The notes: generated by a model from the letters alone, not told the origin. A DNA stretch of 26,666 nt from CAYYJS01 sp964472315 (GCA_964472315.1 CAYYJS010000048.1:1-26666), one strand, 5' to 3'. Counted from the stretch's first letter, positions 1-7,827 are shown. Made by a program: numbers and translations.

Positions 1-131
1 AGGAATGCGCGTCCCAGGGACTCAGCCCACATGGATACGCGCGCCCCCATGCCGGCGAGCCTGCGCAATGCGCTTGTCTTCCGTGTGACCTGAAGGCTAC
101 TCTTGCACCCGACCTGTAACGAATAACCGTC
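1..131. other. Window edge, possible 3' end of an upstream gene
   Basis: All three forward frames are open from the edge for about 90 bases: frame 1 stops at 91-93, frame 2 near 90 and frame 3 at 117-119. The 3' end of an upstream gene could therefore lie here, but nothing in the short peptides is recognisable and the frame cannot be chosen. No clear promoter or Shine-Dalgarno precedes the gene at 132, which fits read-through transcription from upstream. Confidence 0.25.
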
Positions 132-857
132 ATGGACCGACGTCACACCCAGAATGCCGAAGACTTCATCGCGAGCGACTTGCGGCAGATGAAGTCGGCT
201 CGGCGGTACAACGCCTGGCTATACGCCCAACTTGCCCCATACATCGGCCGGTACGTGTTCGAGGTTGGTGCGGGCATCGGCAACATGACGGGCCGCATGC
301 TCGACGCCGCGAAGTCCGTTACGGCCATGGAACCGAATAGCGGTTGTCGATGCGAACTCGTGAATGCATACGGCACGCGACCGGGGTTCGCATGCCTGCC
401 GTCGCGACTCGAGGACTGCCTGCCGGAATCCGTTGGCCGCAAGTTCGACACGGTGCTATGCGTCAACGTTTTGGAGCACATTCCGGACGATGTCCGCGCG
501 TTGCGGATCATGTCGTCCCTGTTGCACAATGATGGCAACATCGTGGTTCTGGCGCCGGCATGCCCCTTCGCACTGGGTCCGATCGATATGGCGGTCGGTC
601 ATTTCCGAAGATATTCCAAAAAGCGGATCACGGATACGTTCCGCGAAGTCGGCCTCATTCCGCAAACCGCCCGTTACCTCAATTTTCTCGGGTTGCTGGG
701 ATGGCTGTACAACGCCCGTGTCACACGCACGGTAACCCAGCATGACCGCCAGGTTGTCCTTTTCGACCGCCTCGTTCCGTTGATCGCGGCGGTCGAACGG
801 TGCGTACATCCCCCTATCGGATTGTCCATCATCGCCGTTGCAGGAAAACCCACATGA
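132..857 (+). CDS. Class I SAM-dependent methyltransferase
   Basis: This 241-residue protein has the Rossmann-type SAM-binding fold of Methyltransf_12/23-type enzymes. Motif I is visible as EVGAGIGN at about residues 44-51, an acidic residue follows strand 2 (AMEPNSG), and the post-motif-III signature NVLEHIPDD lies near residue 112. The C-terminal third, with FRRYSKKR and a hydrophobic stretch, is typical of methyltransferases found beside glycosyltransferases in surface-polysaccharide loci. Its stop overlaps the start of the downstream GT2 gene (ATGA at 854-857), so the two are probably translationally coupled. The substrate cannot be read from sequence; a lipid-linked or sugar substrate is inferred only from the neighbour. 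ATG 132 has no obvious Shine-Dalgarno, so the start is moderately certain. Confidence 0.85.
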   Translation: MDRRHTQNAEDFIASDLRQMKSARRYNAWLYAQLAPYIGRYVFEVGAGIGNMTGRMLDAAKSVTAMEPNSGCRCELVNAYGTRPGFACLPSRLEDCLPESVGRKFDTVLCVNVLEHIPDDVRALRIMSSLLHNDGNIVVLAPACPFALGPIDMAVGHFRRYSKKRITDTFREVGLIPQTARYLNFLGLLGWLYNARVTRTVTQHDRQVVLFDRLVPLIAAVERCVHPPIGLSIIAVAGKPT

Positions 858-1846
858 ATACCGACTCCATTGACGCTTTTCGAAATGTCGCCGTCGTCAT
901 TCCCTGTTTCAACGAGGCGCCCACCATCGGCAAGGTCGTACATGACTTTCGTTGTGTCCTGCCCAACGCCATTGTCTACGTGTTCGACAACAACAGCACC
1001 GACGAGACCGCCGCACGGGCGTTGGCGGCCGGCGCGTGCCTGCGACACGAAAAACGTCAAGGCAAGGGGTTCGTCATCGCCAACATGCTCGCCACCATCG
1101 ATGCCGACTACTATGTCATGGTCGACGGCGACGACACCTACCCGGCGGAAAAGGCGCACGACCTGTTACTCCCTTTGTTCGCCGATACCGCCGACATGGT
1201 CGTCGGCCAACGCCTGTCGGAACATAGTACGGCGTCGTTCCCGCCGCTTCATGTCTTCGGAAACAAGCTTATCCGAAACGTAATCAACCTCATCTTCGGC
1301 TCGGCCTTGGTCGATGTCATGTCGGGATACCGGGCATTCACCCGCACCGTCGCGGATCACCTTCCCGTCGTAGCCTCGGGATTCGATGTCGAAACGGAGA
1401 TGACGCTCCAACTGCTGTATCGTGGCTTTATCGTCAAAGAGGTGCCGGTCGCATATCGGGAGCGTCCTCTCGGCAGTTCGTCCAAGCTTCGGACATTCCA
1501 TGACGGCATTCTGGTGTTGCTGAAGATTCTGGGGATATTCAAGGCCTACAAACCGCTCACATTCTTTGGAGGAATGGGCCTGCTCGCGTTTCTAACGGCC
1601 GCCGTGCCTGGGACATCCGCCATCGGCGAATATCTGCGCGATGGCCGGCTCACCTCTTTCGTCGGGGCGCTTATGACCGTCGGTCTGCTCTTGGCGGGGT
1701 TCATGCTCGCGACAATCGGCGTCACGTTGCACACCGTCAATTTCCGCATCTTCGAGATGACCAACGTGCTGTCCAAGCAGATTCTGCGAGCCGCGAGACA
1801 GTCGGAGCGCGTGACGGTCGAAACCGGCAAGCCGGCACCGTCTTAG
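854..1846 (+). CDS. GT2 polyprenyl-phosphate glycosyltransferase, DPM1/GtrB-like
   Basis: The 330-residue product is a family 2 glycosyltransferase. The N-terminal GT-A signature VVIPCFNEAPTIG is followed by FDNNSTDET and the metal-binding DGDDTYP. The middle part (MSGYRAF, GFDVETEM, VPVAYRERPLGSSSKL) is typical of dolichol/undecaprenyl-phosphate sugar transferases. Two hydrophobic helices near residues 232-255 and 268-295 would place the catalytic domain on the inner face of the membrane. Such enzymes load a hexose from a nucleotide sugar onto polyprenyl phosphate for use by GT-C transferases, and a GT-C-like protein lies immediately downstream on the other strand. An upstream in-frame ATG at 800 exists, but ATG 854 overlaps the preceding stop and puts the GT-A motif at the usual distance from the N-terminus, so 854 was chosen. 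Confidence 0.9.
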   Translation: MNTDSIDAFRNVAVVIPCFNEAPTIGKVVHDFRCVLPNAIVYVFDNNSTDETAARALAAGACLRHEKRQGKGFVIANMLATIDADYYVMVDGDDTYPAEKAHDLLLPLFADTADMVVGQRLSEHSTASFPPLHVFGNKLIRNVINLIFGSALVDVMSGYRAFTRTVADHLPVVASGFDVETEMTLQLLYRGFIVKEVPVAYRERPLGSSSKLRTFHDGILVLLKILGIFKAYKPLTFFGGMGLLAFLTAAVPGTSAIGEYLRDGRLTSFVGALMTVGLLLAGFMLATIGVTLHTVNFRIFEMTNVLSKQILRAARQSERVTVETGKPAPS

Positions 1847-1884
1847 CGGTTACCCCCCATCCCACGCGCCTCGACCGTAACCGC
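1846..1884. terminator. Possible hairpin between convergent genes
   Basis: GCGGTTAC at 1846-1853 can pair with GTAACCGC at 1877-1884 (8 bp, 23-base loop). It sits in the 61-base gap between the convergent GT2 and GT-C genes. There is no U-tract on either side, so termination is only a suggestion from position. Confidence 0.25.
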
Positions 1885-1907
1885 ATCACGGTTTCCGCGA
1901 AGTCGGG

Positions 1908-3464
1908 TTAATCAAAATAGAAATTCGGCTTCGCAAATTGCTTCAGGTGCCCGTCCAATCGCGGCAACACGGCCCGTTGCGTCGGAGACACCAGTCCGTT
2001 AAGCACGCGCATGGGATAGAAGTCGCCCTTGCCACGCGCATAGCGCACCAGGTCTCGGTGGATCAGACCGCGGTGCACGCAGCGATTGAAGTAGTCATCG
2101 ATCCGCTCCACCTTGAACTGCGAAAAGAGCCCGCTCATATAGTACATCGTGAAGTAGTGGATCGCATTCATGTGCCACTGTAATTGGAATGACCAAAGCA
2201 AGATGCCGACCATCGGAGCAAGAACCGCGGCTCTGACCGACACCGCCCGACGCTGGAGCAGCCATTCCACCCAGGCCAGCACGGGCAACGAGCCCACCAA
2301 CATCGGCACGATCAGGTAACGCGGCCCGTAGCACCAGGCACCACCCCACGAATGGAAACAGGCAATCAGCAGCCAGTTGCTCAGCACAACCACGCCCAGA
2401 AAGGCGGCTTCCATCGCGCGCCGTCTGACGAACAGCGGCACCCCCAGCCAGGCGAATACAAACAAGGGGTAATGGATGAGCGCGTTATACCCGTTATCCG
2501 GCTGCAGGAACATGCCCTTGAGCGACTGAGGAATGCACCGGATATCGAGCCGCGCCACGACCTTGCCCCCCTGAACCCATTGCCCATACCCATCCGCCAA
2601 CAGGGACCCGCAGCGGTAGTAATTCGCACCGAGGTAGACGCCGGCCGTCACCAGCGCCGGCAACCCCAGACAGGCGGCAAAACGCCATCGGTCCCTCCCG
2701 ACCGCATGCCGCACGCGTTCCCACACCGAACTCCCGGGCACGCCGGACAGGAGGGCGAACATCCAGATTATCGCCAGGAACGGGCCATAGCTCACCTTCA
2801 CAAGGAAGAGCAGCCCCGCCCATGCGGCGGACGCCGCCAAGTGACCCCACATCGTCCCGCCACGGGAACCGGCCTCCCGTTGCCGGACGAAGCAAACCAA
2901 GTGGTAATAGGCGCCGATAAACGGAAAGAACTGAAATATCTCCAGCGTCGGCGCCCGCAGGTAGTGCCACATGAAGGTGCCATAGAACGACGCCAGGACG
3001 AACGCCGCGCTCAACCACTTCCGCGATGTATACAGGCCCGCGAGTCGGTATAGATACACCGTTATGATCAGCGTCAGGAGAATCTGGTAGACATTCAGGA
3101 TGAACATCTGCGAGTCGGTGCCGACCATCGGCGCGATCGTTCCCGCATACAGCTTCTCGACGAACAACGGCGGAAGGTACAGCAGCGAGTAACCGATACC
3201 GTACTTTGAAAAGAACTTTTGCCGGGCGTCATTCTCGTACAAATATTGCCCGCGTTCCTCGACGAAACCGCCCAGTTGCTTCCGGAACGTGTAATCGAGC
3301 CCCCACTCGCCCGTTGCCAGAAAACCGGCGACTTCAGCCCTGGGCGCGAAATTGTCGCCGGGATAGAACATGCTCGGCATCGTGATGAAGTGGAACGCCG
3401 AGACGAAAATGACCAGCGAGACAAGCGTCCAATCGGTCCGACGGAGGAAGTCGCGTAAGTTCAT
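1908..3464 (-). CDS. Polytopic membrane protein, GT-C (GT39-like) glycosyltransferase candidate
   Basis: This 518-residue protein has about ten hydrophobic segments and little soluble sequence apart from the C-terminus. After the first helix (about residues 14-30) comes a loop containing YPGDNFAPRAE. An acidic residue in the first periplasmic loop is the hallmark of GT-C transferases, which use polyprenyl-phosphate sugars. The later segment GGAWCYGPRYLIVP resembles bacterial PMT/GT39-like proteins of unknown acceptor. The C-terminal 70 residues are hydrophilic. The start at 3464 has AGGTG about seven bases upstream. Facing the DPM1-like GT2 fits a donor-maker/donor-user pair, which is inference. 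The specific family is not certain; a non-catalytic polysaccharide-pathway membrane protein is the alternative. Confidence 0.75.
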   Translation of the reverse strand: MNLRDFLRRTDWTLVSLVIFVSAFHFITMPSMFYPGDNFAPRAEVAGFLATGEWGLDYTFRKQLGGFVEERGQYLYENDARQKFFSKYGIGYSLLYLPPLFVEKLYAGTIAPMVGTDSQMFILNVYQILLTLIITVYLYRLAGLYTSRKWLSAAFVLASFYGTFMWHYLRAPTLEIFQFFPFIGAYYHLVCFVRQREAGSRGGTMWGHLAASAAWAGLLFLVKVSYGPFLAIIWMFALLSGVPGSSVWERVRHAVGRDRWRFAACLGLPALVTAGVYLGANYYRCGSLLADGYGQWVQGGKVVARLDIRCIPQSLKGMFLQPDNGYNALIHYPLFVFAWLGVPLFVRRRAMEAAFLGVVVLSNWLLIACFHSWGGAWCYGPRYLIVPMLVGSLPVLAWVEWLLQRRAVSVRAAVLAPMVGILLWSFQLQWHMNAIHYFTMYYMSGLFSQFKVERIDDYFNRCVHRGLIHRDLVRYARGKGDFYPMRVLNGLVSPTQRAVLPRLDGHLKQFAKPNFYFD

Positions 3465-3603
3465 CGTTTACACCTGCGCATCACATCGGTCGGTTTCACG
3501 CAACCCGGTCTCGATACCACCCGCCGACCCGTCACACGCGGCACCAGACCACACCAGGCAGGGAAGGTACAACCGGTGTCGGCCAAACGCAAGACTCCAG
3601 CGG

Positions 3604-3632
3604 TTGACACCTCGCGGGAATTGTGCGAGAAA
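3604..3632 (+). promoter_or_regulatory. Candidate sigma70-type promoter for the FHA gene
   Basis: A perfect -35 hexamer TTGACA lies at 3604-3609 in the 196-base divergent gap 3465-3660. The best -10 at 17 bases is GAGAAA (3627-3632), which is poor, so the call rests mostly on the -35 box. The rest of the gap shows no gene, repeat or strong hairpin, and I saw no convincing promoter for the leftward GT-C gene. Confidence 0.3.
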
Positions 3633-3660
3633 GATCAACCACGTACGTGAGGTGAAACAG

Positions 3661-4152
3661 ATGGCATTCCTAAGGATTCAAGGGGGCTCGGATAAGGGCC
3701 AAAGGGTTCAGATCGATCGTGACGAGGTCGTCATCGGACGGTCACCCGATGCCCTCCTGCGTATCGACGACCCATCGGTGTCCGGTCATCACTGCGCGAT
3801 CGCCCGCCAGGGGCGGCGCTTCATGCTGAAGGATCTGGGATCGACCAACGGCACGCGCCTGAACGGCGTTCGGGTCGACACCTACCAACTCGGTGCCAAG
3901 GACATCATCACGGCCGGAACGGTGGATGTTCTGTTCGATGGCGACGATATCGAAGACCATCTGGCTGAAGAGATACCGCCGACGATCGTGCGGCCCGCCA
4001 CCGGACGCCATGCCGCCGTGCGCGCCGAACCCGCCGCGTTCTCTCAGCGGCAGAGCAGCAAGGGCACGTGGATCGGCCTGTCGGTCGTCGTCGGACTGTG
4101 CGTGCTGGCGGCGCTCGGATGGTTTCTGCACAACCTGCTGCGCAGCGGCTGA
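3661..4152 (+). CDS. FHA-domain protein with C-terminal membrane anchor
   Basis: The 163-residue protein carries a forkhead-associated phosphothreonine-binding domain over residues 1-100. The conserved residues are present: GRS at 26-28, SGHH at 41-44 and LGSTNGT at 59-65. A linker rich in Pro and Ala follows, then a single hydrophobic helix at about 135-158 with a very short tail, so the FHA domain should be cytoplasmic and tail-anchored. FHA domains read Ser/Thr kinase signalling, but no such kinase lies in the window. ATG 3661 is preceded by GTGAGGTG and starts right at the first FHA strand; the reading frame is open further upstream, but that extension is low-complexity and unsupported. 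The stop lies one base from the stop of the convergent PP-loop gene. Confidence 0.9.
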   Translation: MAFLRIQGGSDKGQRVQIDRDEVVIGRSPDALLRIDDPSVSGHHCAIARQGRRFMLKDLGSTNGTRLNGVRVDTYQLGAKDIITAGTVDVLFDGDDIEDHLAEEIPPTIVRPATGRHAAVRAEPAAFSQRQSSKGTWIGLSVVVGLCVLAALGWFLHNLLRSG

Positions 4153-4153
4153 G

Positions 4154-5143
4154 TCAGATGCGGCAGGCTTGGGCGGTCTCCTCCGGCAACGCCGCGGTCG
4201 CCACATCCTCGCACGCCTGCCCGCGGCGCACGCGCACATGCGCGCCGCCGCCTTCGGCCCGTCGCGCATACCGCAGGCAGATCGCCGCCGCGAGTTCAAT
4301 GTCCGCCCCCGTGACGCCGCCACCGGGCAGGAGTCCGGTGGGCCCGCCAACGTCCCGCGGCGCAAGCAGGACGTCATCCGGCCGCGCCAGCGCTTCGATG
4401 GCCGCATTGTCCGCCGCATCGCGCCCCAACACATAACGCCGACCCGAAGGCAGGCGGAAATGGCGACCATGCCTGAGCAGCGCAACCGCGTTCAGATCCC
4501 CGAGCCCCTCGTGCGCCACGAGTTCCCGCAGGCGCGCGCAGTAATTCGGCTCGGTGAGCCGGCATCCCCCGGCCGGCGAGGGATAGTCGACCAGCCCATA
4601 GGCGCGCGCCAGCGCGAACTGTGGCTTGCGGCCGCGCCCCGAGAGCGCCAGCAGACGCGTGCGGTCCACCCACCCGCGTCGCTCGGGCTCGGTCTCGGGC
4701 AACAGTTGCGCGCTCAACGGGCGCAGGACGAACCCCGCATGGGTGGAGTCACGCTCGACAATACCCAGGTTGGGTCGGTTCTGCGACATTGGACGCTGGT
4801 TCAGGACCTCCCCCGTGAACAGAAACCGGCAGTGCTCGCGGGCCATCAACTCGCCGGCGCGCCGCAGCATCCGCGCATGGCAGTCGATACAGGGGTTCAT
4901 GCATTTTCCGAAACCGTGCGGGGCCTCGCGCAACAAGGCAATGATGTCGGACGTGAAGTCGACAACATGCAGGGGAACGTCCAGCGCCCGCGCCGCGCGT
5001 ATGGCCGCTTCGGGGCTGTAGAACGGGCTGTCAAAGACAACCGCATGCACGTCGATGCCCTGCGCGCGGAGTACGCAAATGGCAAGCTGGCTGTCCAGTC
5101 CTCCCGACAGCAAACCAAGCGCGCCTGTTCCGTCATGTCCCAT
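4154..5143 (-). CDS. PP-loop ATPase, ThiI-like tRNA thiolation candidate
   Basis: This 329-residue protein begins with a PP-loop adenylation motif, SGGLDS at residues 13-18, as in ThiI, MnmA and TtuA-type enzymes that activate a tRNA base for sulfur insertion. It has three cysteines spaced CxxxCxxC (81, 85, 88), then FTGEVLNQRP and a YPSPAGGCRLTEP motif. These are characteristic of the short ThiI-like proteins that end in an NFACT-R-like RNA-binding domain (here roughly residues 210-300). Annotation pipelines usually call the family tRNA 4-thiouridine synthase, although it lacks the THUMP domain of true ThiI. ATG 5143 was chosen over the in-frame ATG at 5200 because AGGAAGG lies just upstream and a promoter-like pair lies between the two. 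Exact target base unknown. Confidence 0.82.
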   Translation of the reverse strand: MGHDGTGALGLLSGGLDSQLAICVLRAQGIDVHAVVFDSPFYSPEAAIRAARALDVPLHVVDFTSDIIALLREAPHGFGKCMNPCIDCHARMLRRAGELMAREHCRFLFTGEVLNQRPMSQNRPNLGIVERDSTHAGFVLRPLSAQLLPETEPERRGWVDRTRLLALSGRGRKPQFALARAYGLVDYPSPAGGCRLTEPNYCARLRELVAHEGLGDLNAVALLRHGRHFRLPSGRRYVLGRDAADNAAIEALARPDDVLLAPRDVGGPTGLLPGGGVTGADIELAAAICLRYARRAEGGGAHVRVRRGQACEDVATAALPEETAQACRI

Positions 5144-5172
5144 CGCGGCCTTCCTGTTATTGCCGGCGGGAT

Positions 5173-5200
5173 ACAATAGCGCCCCGTTACCGGATGGCAA
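5173..5200 (-). promoter_or_regulatory. Candidate promoter for the PP-loop gene
   Basis: Read on the minus strand, TTGCCA (5195-5200) is followed after 16 bases by TATTGT (5173-5178). Transcription would start near 5166 and give a leader of about 22 bases containing AGGAAGG before ATG 5143. The good agreement of promoter, ribosome site and start supports the shorter protein. Confidence 0.45.
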
Positions 5201-5210
5201 GGGCTTACGC

Positions 5211-5239
5211 TTGACATCCGCCGGCGCCGCGGCTTTGAT
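5211..5239 (+). promoter_or_regulatory. Candidate promoter giving a near-leaderless mRNA
   Basis: TTGACA at 5211-5216 is followed after 17 bases by TTTGAT at 5234-5239. A start about seven bases downstream would fall at 5246-5247, next to ATG 5248, and no Shine-Dalgarno is visible in front of that ATG. This suggests a leaderless or near-leaderless transcript. The site forms a divergent pair with the promoter at 5173-5200. Confidence 0.45.
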
Positions 5240-5247
5240 CCGCCCCC

Positions 5248-6012
5248 ATGAGAATCGTCGAGCATCTCGTCACCGAGTTCAACGATGTCGACGTGTGGGA
5301 GCGCCACGGGGGGTACGACTTCGAGGTCGCCGGCGGCACACACGCCACATGGGCCGACGATCGCATCATGACCGGCTATGCCTGGGACGCCATCGCCGCC
5401 GGCGCTCTCTTGCGGCCGGGGGCGCCCCCGCGATCGATTCTGATGCTCGGCCTGGGTGGCGGCACCGCCGTCCGGCAGTTGCGGCGCTTCCTGCCGCTTG
5501 CCCGCATCACGGCGGTCGAGATCGATCCGGGCATGATCGATCTCGCGCGGCGTTACATGCACCTGGACGAACTCGACGTCGACGTCGTGTCCGGCGACGC
5601 CTACGCCTACGTCGCCGACGCGGACGCCCTGTTCGATGTCGTCATCGACGACGTCTACCTCGGCGCCAAGGACGACGTGGTCCGCCCCGCCGACGGCACA
5701 GCGGCACTGATGCAGCGCCTGCGCGCCCGTACGACGCCGGGCGGCGCCGTGCTGGCCAACCTGGTGACGGGCGCCGGCCACGAGCGCGTCCGGCGTCAGT
5801 TCCGGCAGGTCCTCCAGGAGGCATTTCCCTCGCTGCGCGTCGTCCGGTCCGCGAAGGGGTTTAACGAAACCATCGTCGGGGGCAACGCGCTGGCCGGCAC
5901 CGCACGGTTGCGCGAATTCGACACCGCGCTCACCCACCCGCGCGATCTCCAACTCTGGCAGGCGCTGCGCGTCGACGTCCTGCCCTCGTCAATCGACCGC
6001 CCCAGACCTTGA
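5248..6012 (+). CDS. Spermidine-synthase-like methyltransferase-fold protein
   Basis: The 254-residue protein has the SpeE-type Rossmann fold: LMLGLGGGTAVRQL at about residues 66-79, an acidic AVEID after the second strand, SGDAYAYV, and VIDDVYLGA starting at residue 132. True spermidine synthases have a D-S-x-D-P type catalytic loop after that strand; here the sequence is IDDVYLG, so aminopropyl transfer is doubtful. It more likely belongs to the broad group of spermidine-synthase-like proteins of unknown substrate. ATG 5248 is placed directly after a promoter-like pair and lacks a ribosome site. The gene stands alone between the divergent PP-loop gene and the sugar operon, whose candidate promoter overlaps its 3' end. 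Confidence 0.75.
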   Translation: MRIVEHLVTEFNDVDVWERHGGYDFEVAGGTHATWADDRIMTGYAWDAIAAGALLRPGAPPRSILMLGLGGGTAVRQLRRFLPLARITAVEIDPGMIDLARRYMHLDELDVDVVSGDAYAYVADADALFDVVIDDVYLGAKDDVVRPADGTAALMQRLRARTTPGGAVLANLVTGAGHERVRRQFRQVLQEAFPSLRVVRSAKGFNETIVGGNALAGTARLREFDTALTHPRDLQLWQALRVDVLPSSIDRPRP

Positions 6013-6038
6013 CTTTCAGGGACGAAAACGACGATAGT
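6009..6038 (+). promoter_or_regulatory. Candidate promoter of the nucleotide-sugar/sulfate operon
   Basis: TTGACT (6009-6014) and GATAGT (6033-6038) are separated by 18 bases. A start near 6045 would leave a leader of about 43 bases with AAGGAGT before ATG 6088. The -35 overlaps the stop codon of the preceding gene. The next convincing promoter-like pair in this direction is after 15627, consistent with one long operon. Confidence 0.4.
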
Positions 6039-6087
6039 GGACGCCCGTTGCGGATTCGTACGTTATCAACTGCAAGGAGTCATTGCG

Positions 6088-7401
6088 ATGCGGAACGCGC
6101 TGTTGCGGAAAATCGAGTCGCGGGAAGCCCATGTCGGAGTCGTCGGACTCGGATACGTGGGCCTGCCTCTGATGCTGGAGTTCGCGAAGGCCGGCTTCAC
6201 TGTCACCGGTCTGGACATCGACGAGGCGAAGACCAAAGCCCTGGCCGCCGGCAAGACGTACATCCGTCACATTACGGCCGACGCCATCCGCGCCGGCATC
6301 ACCGACAACCTCAAAGCCGCGGCGACAACCGACTTCAGGCGGGCGACCGCCTGCGACGCGCTGCTGATCTGCGTTCCCACGCCGCTGACGAAACACCGCG
6401 ACCCCGACCTTTCCTTTATCGAGGATACCGCGGCCGCGTTGGCCCCGCACATACGCGTCGGCCAGTTGATCGCGCTCGAATCGACCACGTATCCGGGAAC
6501 GACGGAAGAGGTGATGATCCCCATCCTGGAAAAGGGAAGCGGGTTGAAGGCGGGCAAGGACTTTCTCGTGGCCTACTCGCCAGAGCGCGAGGACCCGAAC
6601 AACGGGCAGTTCCGCACGGCCACGATTCCCAAGGTCGTCGGCGGGTTCGACGCCGATTCGCTGGCCGTCGCCCAAGCCCTGTACGGCGCCGTCATCTGTC
6701 GCACGGTGCCGGTGTCCACGTGCCGGGCCGCCGAAGCGACCAAGTTGATGGAGAACATCTTCCGCTGCATCAACATCGCGCTGGTCAACGAACTGAAGGT
6801 GGTGTTCACGGAAATGGGCATCGACGTCTGGGAAGTGATCCATGCGGCAAGCACCAAGCCGTTCGGCTTCATGCCGTTCTACCCCGGTCCCGGCCTGGGC
6901 GGCCACTGCATCCCGATCGACCCCTTCTACCTGACGTGGAAGGCCAAGGAGTACGGCGTCTCGACCCGGTTCATCGAACTTGCCGGCGAGGTCAACACCG
7001 CCATGCCACGCTACGTCGTGCAGCGGACGATGCTCGCCCTCAATGCGCACGGCAAGGCGTTGCGCGGCAGCCGCGTGCTGCTGGTCGGTCTCGCCTACAA
7101 GAAGAACGTCGATGACGACCGCGAGAGCCCGACGTATGTCCTGTGGGATGAGCTGTTGCACCATGGCGCCGAAGTGAGTTTCTACGACCCGTACTGCCCG
7201 GTCGTGCGGCCAACCCGCGAGCATCCCCAGTTCGCCGGCATCCCGAGCGTCGCCTGGGACGACATCGCGGGCCGTTTCGATGTCGCCCTGATTTCGACGG
7301 CGCACGACTGCGTCGACCACGACACGCTCGCCACGCTGGTGCCCCTGGTCATCGACACACGCGACGCCTGCGCGCCCGCACCCAACGTCACAAAGGCATA
7401 A
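6088..7401 (+). CDS. UDP-N-acetylhexosamine 6-dehydrogenase (WbpA/VipA type)
   Basis: This 437-residue enzyme belongs to the UDP-glucose/GDP-mannose dehydrogenase family, which oxidises C6 of a nucleotide sugar twice with NAD to give a uronic acid. The NAD-binding GLGYVG is at residues 20-25. The catalytic cysteine is C274 in GPGLGGHCIPIDPFYL, a form seen in WbpA-type UDP-GlcNAc dehydrogenases (UDP-glucose dehydrogenases usually have GxGxGGxCxPKD). The C-terminal UDP-binding domain starts with LVGLAYKKNVDDDRESP. Length is normal. A GTG at 6037 is in frame, but ATG 6088 has AAGGAGT eight bases upstream and is the better start. It opens the operon; together with the 2-epimerase at 10725 it could give ManNAc- or GlcNAc-uronic donors. 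Confidence 0.92.
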   Translation: MRNALLRKIESREAHVGVVGLGYVGLPLMLEFAKAGFTVTGLDIDEAKTKALAAGKTYIRHITADAIRAGITDNLKAAATTDFRRATACDALLICVPTPLTKHRDPDLSFIEDTAAALAPHIRVGQLIALESTTYPGTTEEVMIPILEKGSGLKAGKDFLVAYSPEREDPNNGQFRTATIPKVVGGFDADSLAVAQALYGAVICRTVPVSTCRAAEATKLMENIFRCINIALVNELKVVFTEMGIDVWEVIHAASTKPFGFMPFYPGPGLGGHCIPIDPFYLTWKAKEYGVSTRFIELAGEVNTAMPRYVVQRTMLALNAHGKALRGSRVLLVGLAYKKNVDDDRESPTYVLWDELLHHGAEVSFYDPYCPVVRPTREHPQFAGIPSVAWDDIAGRFDVALISTAHDCVDHDTLATLVPLVIDTRDACAPAPNVTKA

Positions 7402-7404
7402 TCC

Positions 7405-7827
7405 GTGCGCGCCTACCATCGGTGGCTGTTGTTCCTCGCCTACACGCTGGCGCTTGGCGGCATTTGCCTGGCCCCCGGCGCCCTGATCCGCCCGTTCACG
7501 CCCGCGATCGCCGGCATCGATCTGGTCGGCCATTTCATGCTTTTCGGTCTGCACGCCGCGCTGTTCGCGTGCGCGGTCGGAGGGCCGACGCCCTTGCTCC
7601 GCGGCGTCATCGCGACCGCGGCCATCGTACTGAGTACCGCCTACGGACTGTCCATCGAATGCCTGCAGGCCGCGTTCCGCGGCGCGGGACGGCAGTTCGA
7701 CTGGTGGGATCTGGCCGCCGACGCGGCCGGCGCGGTCGTCTTCACGGGCGCGCTGCTGGCGCTTACCCGTGGCACGAACCGGGGACCATGGCGGATAACC
7801 GGCAACGCAAAGGGAGTAACGCGATGA
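7405..7827 (+). CDS. VanZ-like membrane protein
   Basis: The 140-residue protein has four hydrophobic segments, roughly residues 5-25, 38-56, 66-84 and 107-126. It shows the VanZ-family layout: GHFMLFG after the first loop, then YGLSIECLQ and DWWDLAADAAGA, where the conserved E-Q and D-aa-N/D-x-x-G features of VanZ proteins sit. VanZ itself gives low-level teicoplanin resistance by an unclear mechanism; family members near polysaccharide genes have no assigned role. It starts with GTG four bases after the dehydrogenase stop and its stop overlaps the next start (ATGA at 7824-7827), so it is firmly embedded in the operon. Confidence 0.8.
   Translation: MRAYHRWLLFLAYTLALGGICLAPGALIRPFTPAIAGIDLVGHFMLFGLHAALFACAVGGPTPLLRGVIATAAIVLSTAYGLSIECLQAAFRGAGRQFDWWDLAADAAGAVVFTGALLALTRGTNRGPWRITGNAKGVTR

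Noticed and set aside
5144..5200. Longer start for the PP-loop gene (ATG 5200)
   Set aside because: The extra 19 codons overlap a promoter-like pair and lack a ribosome site; ATG 5143 has AGGAAGG.
6037..6087. GTG start for the UDP-sugar dehydrogenase
   Set aside because: It overlaps the candidate -10 box and has no ribosome site, while ATG 6088 has AAGGAGT.
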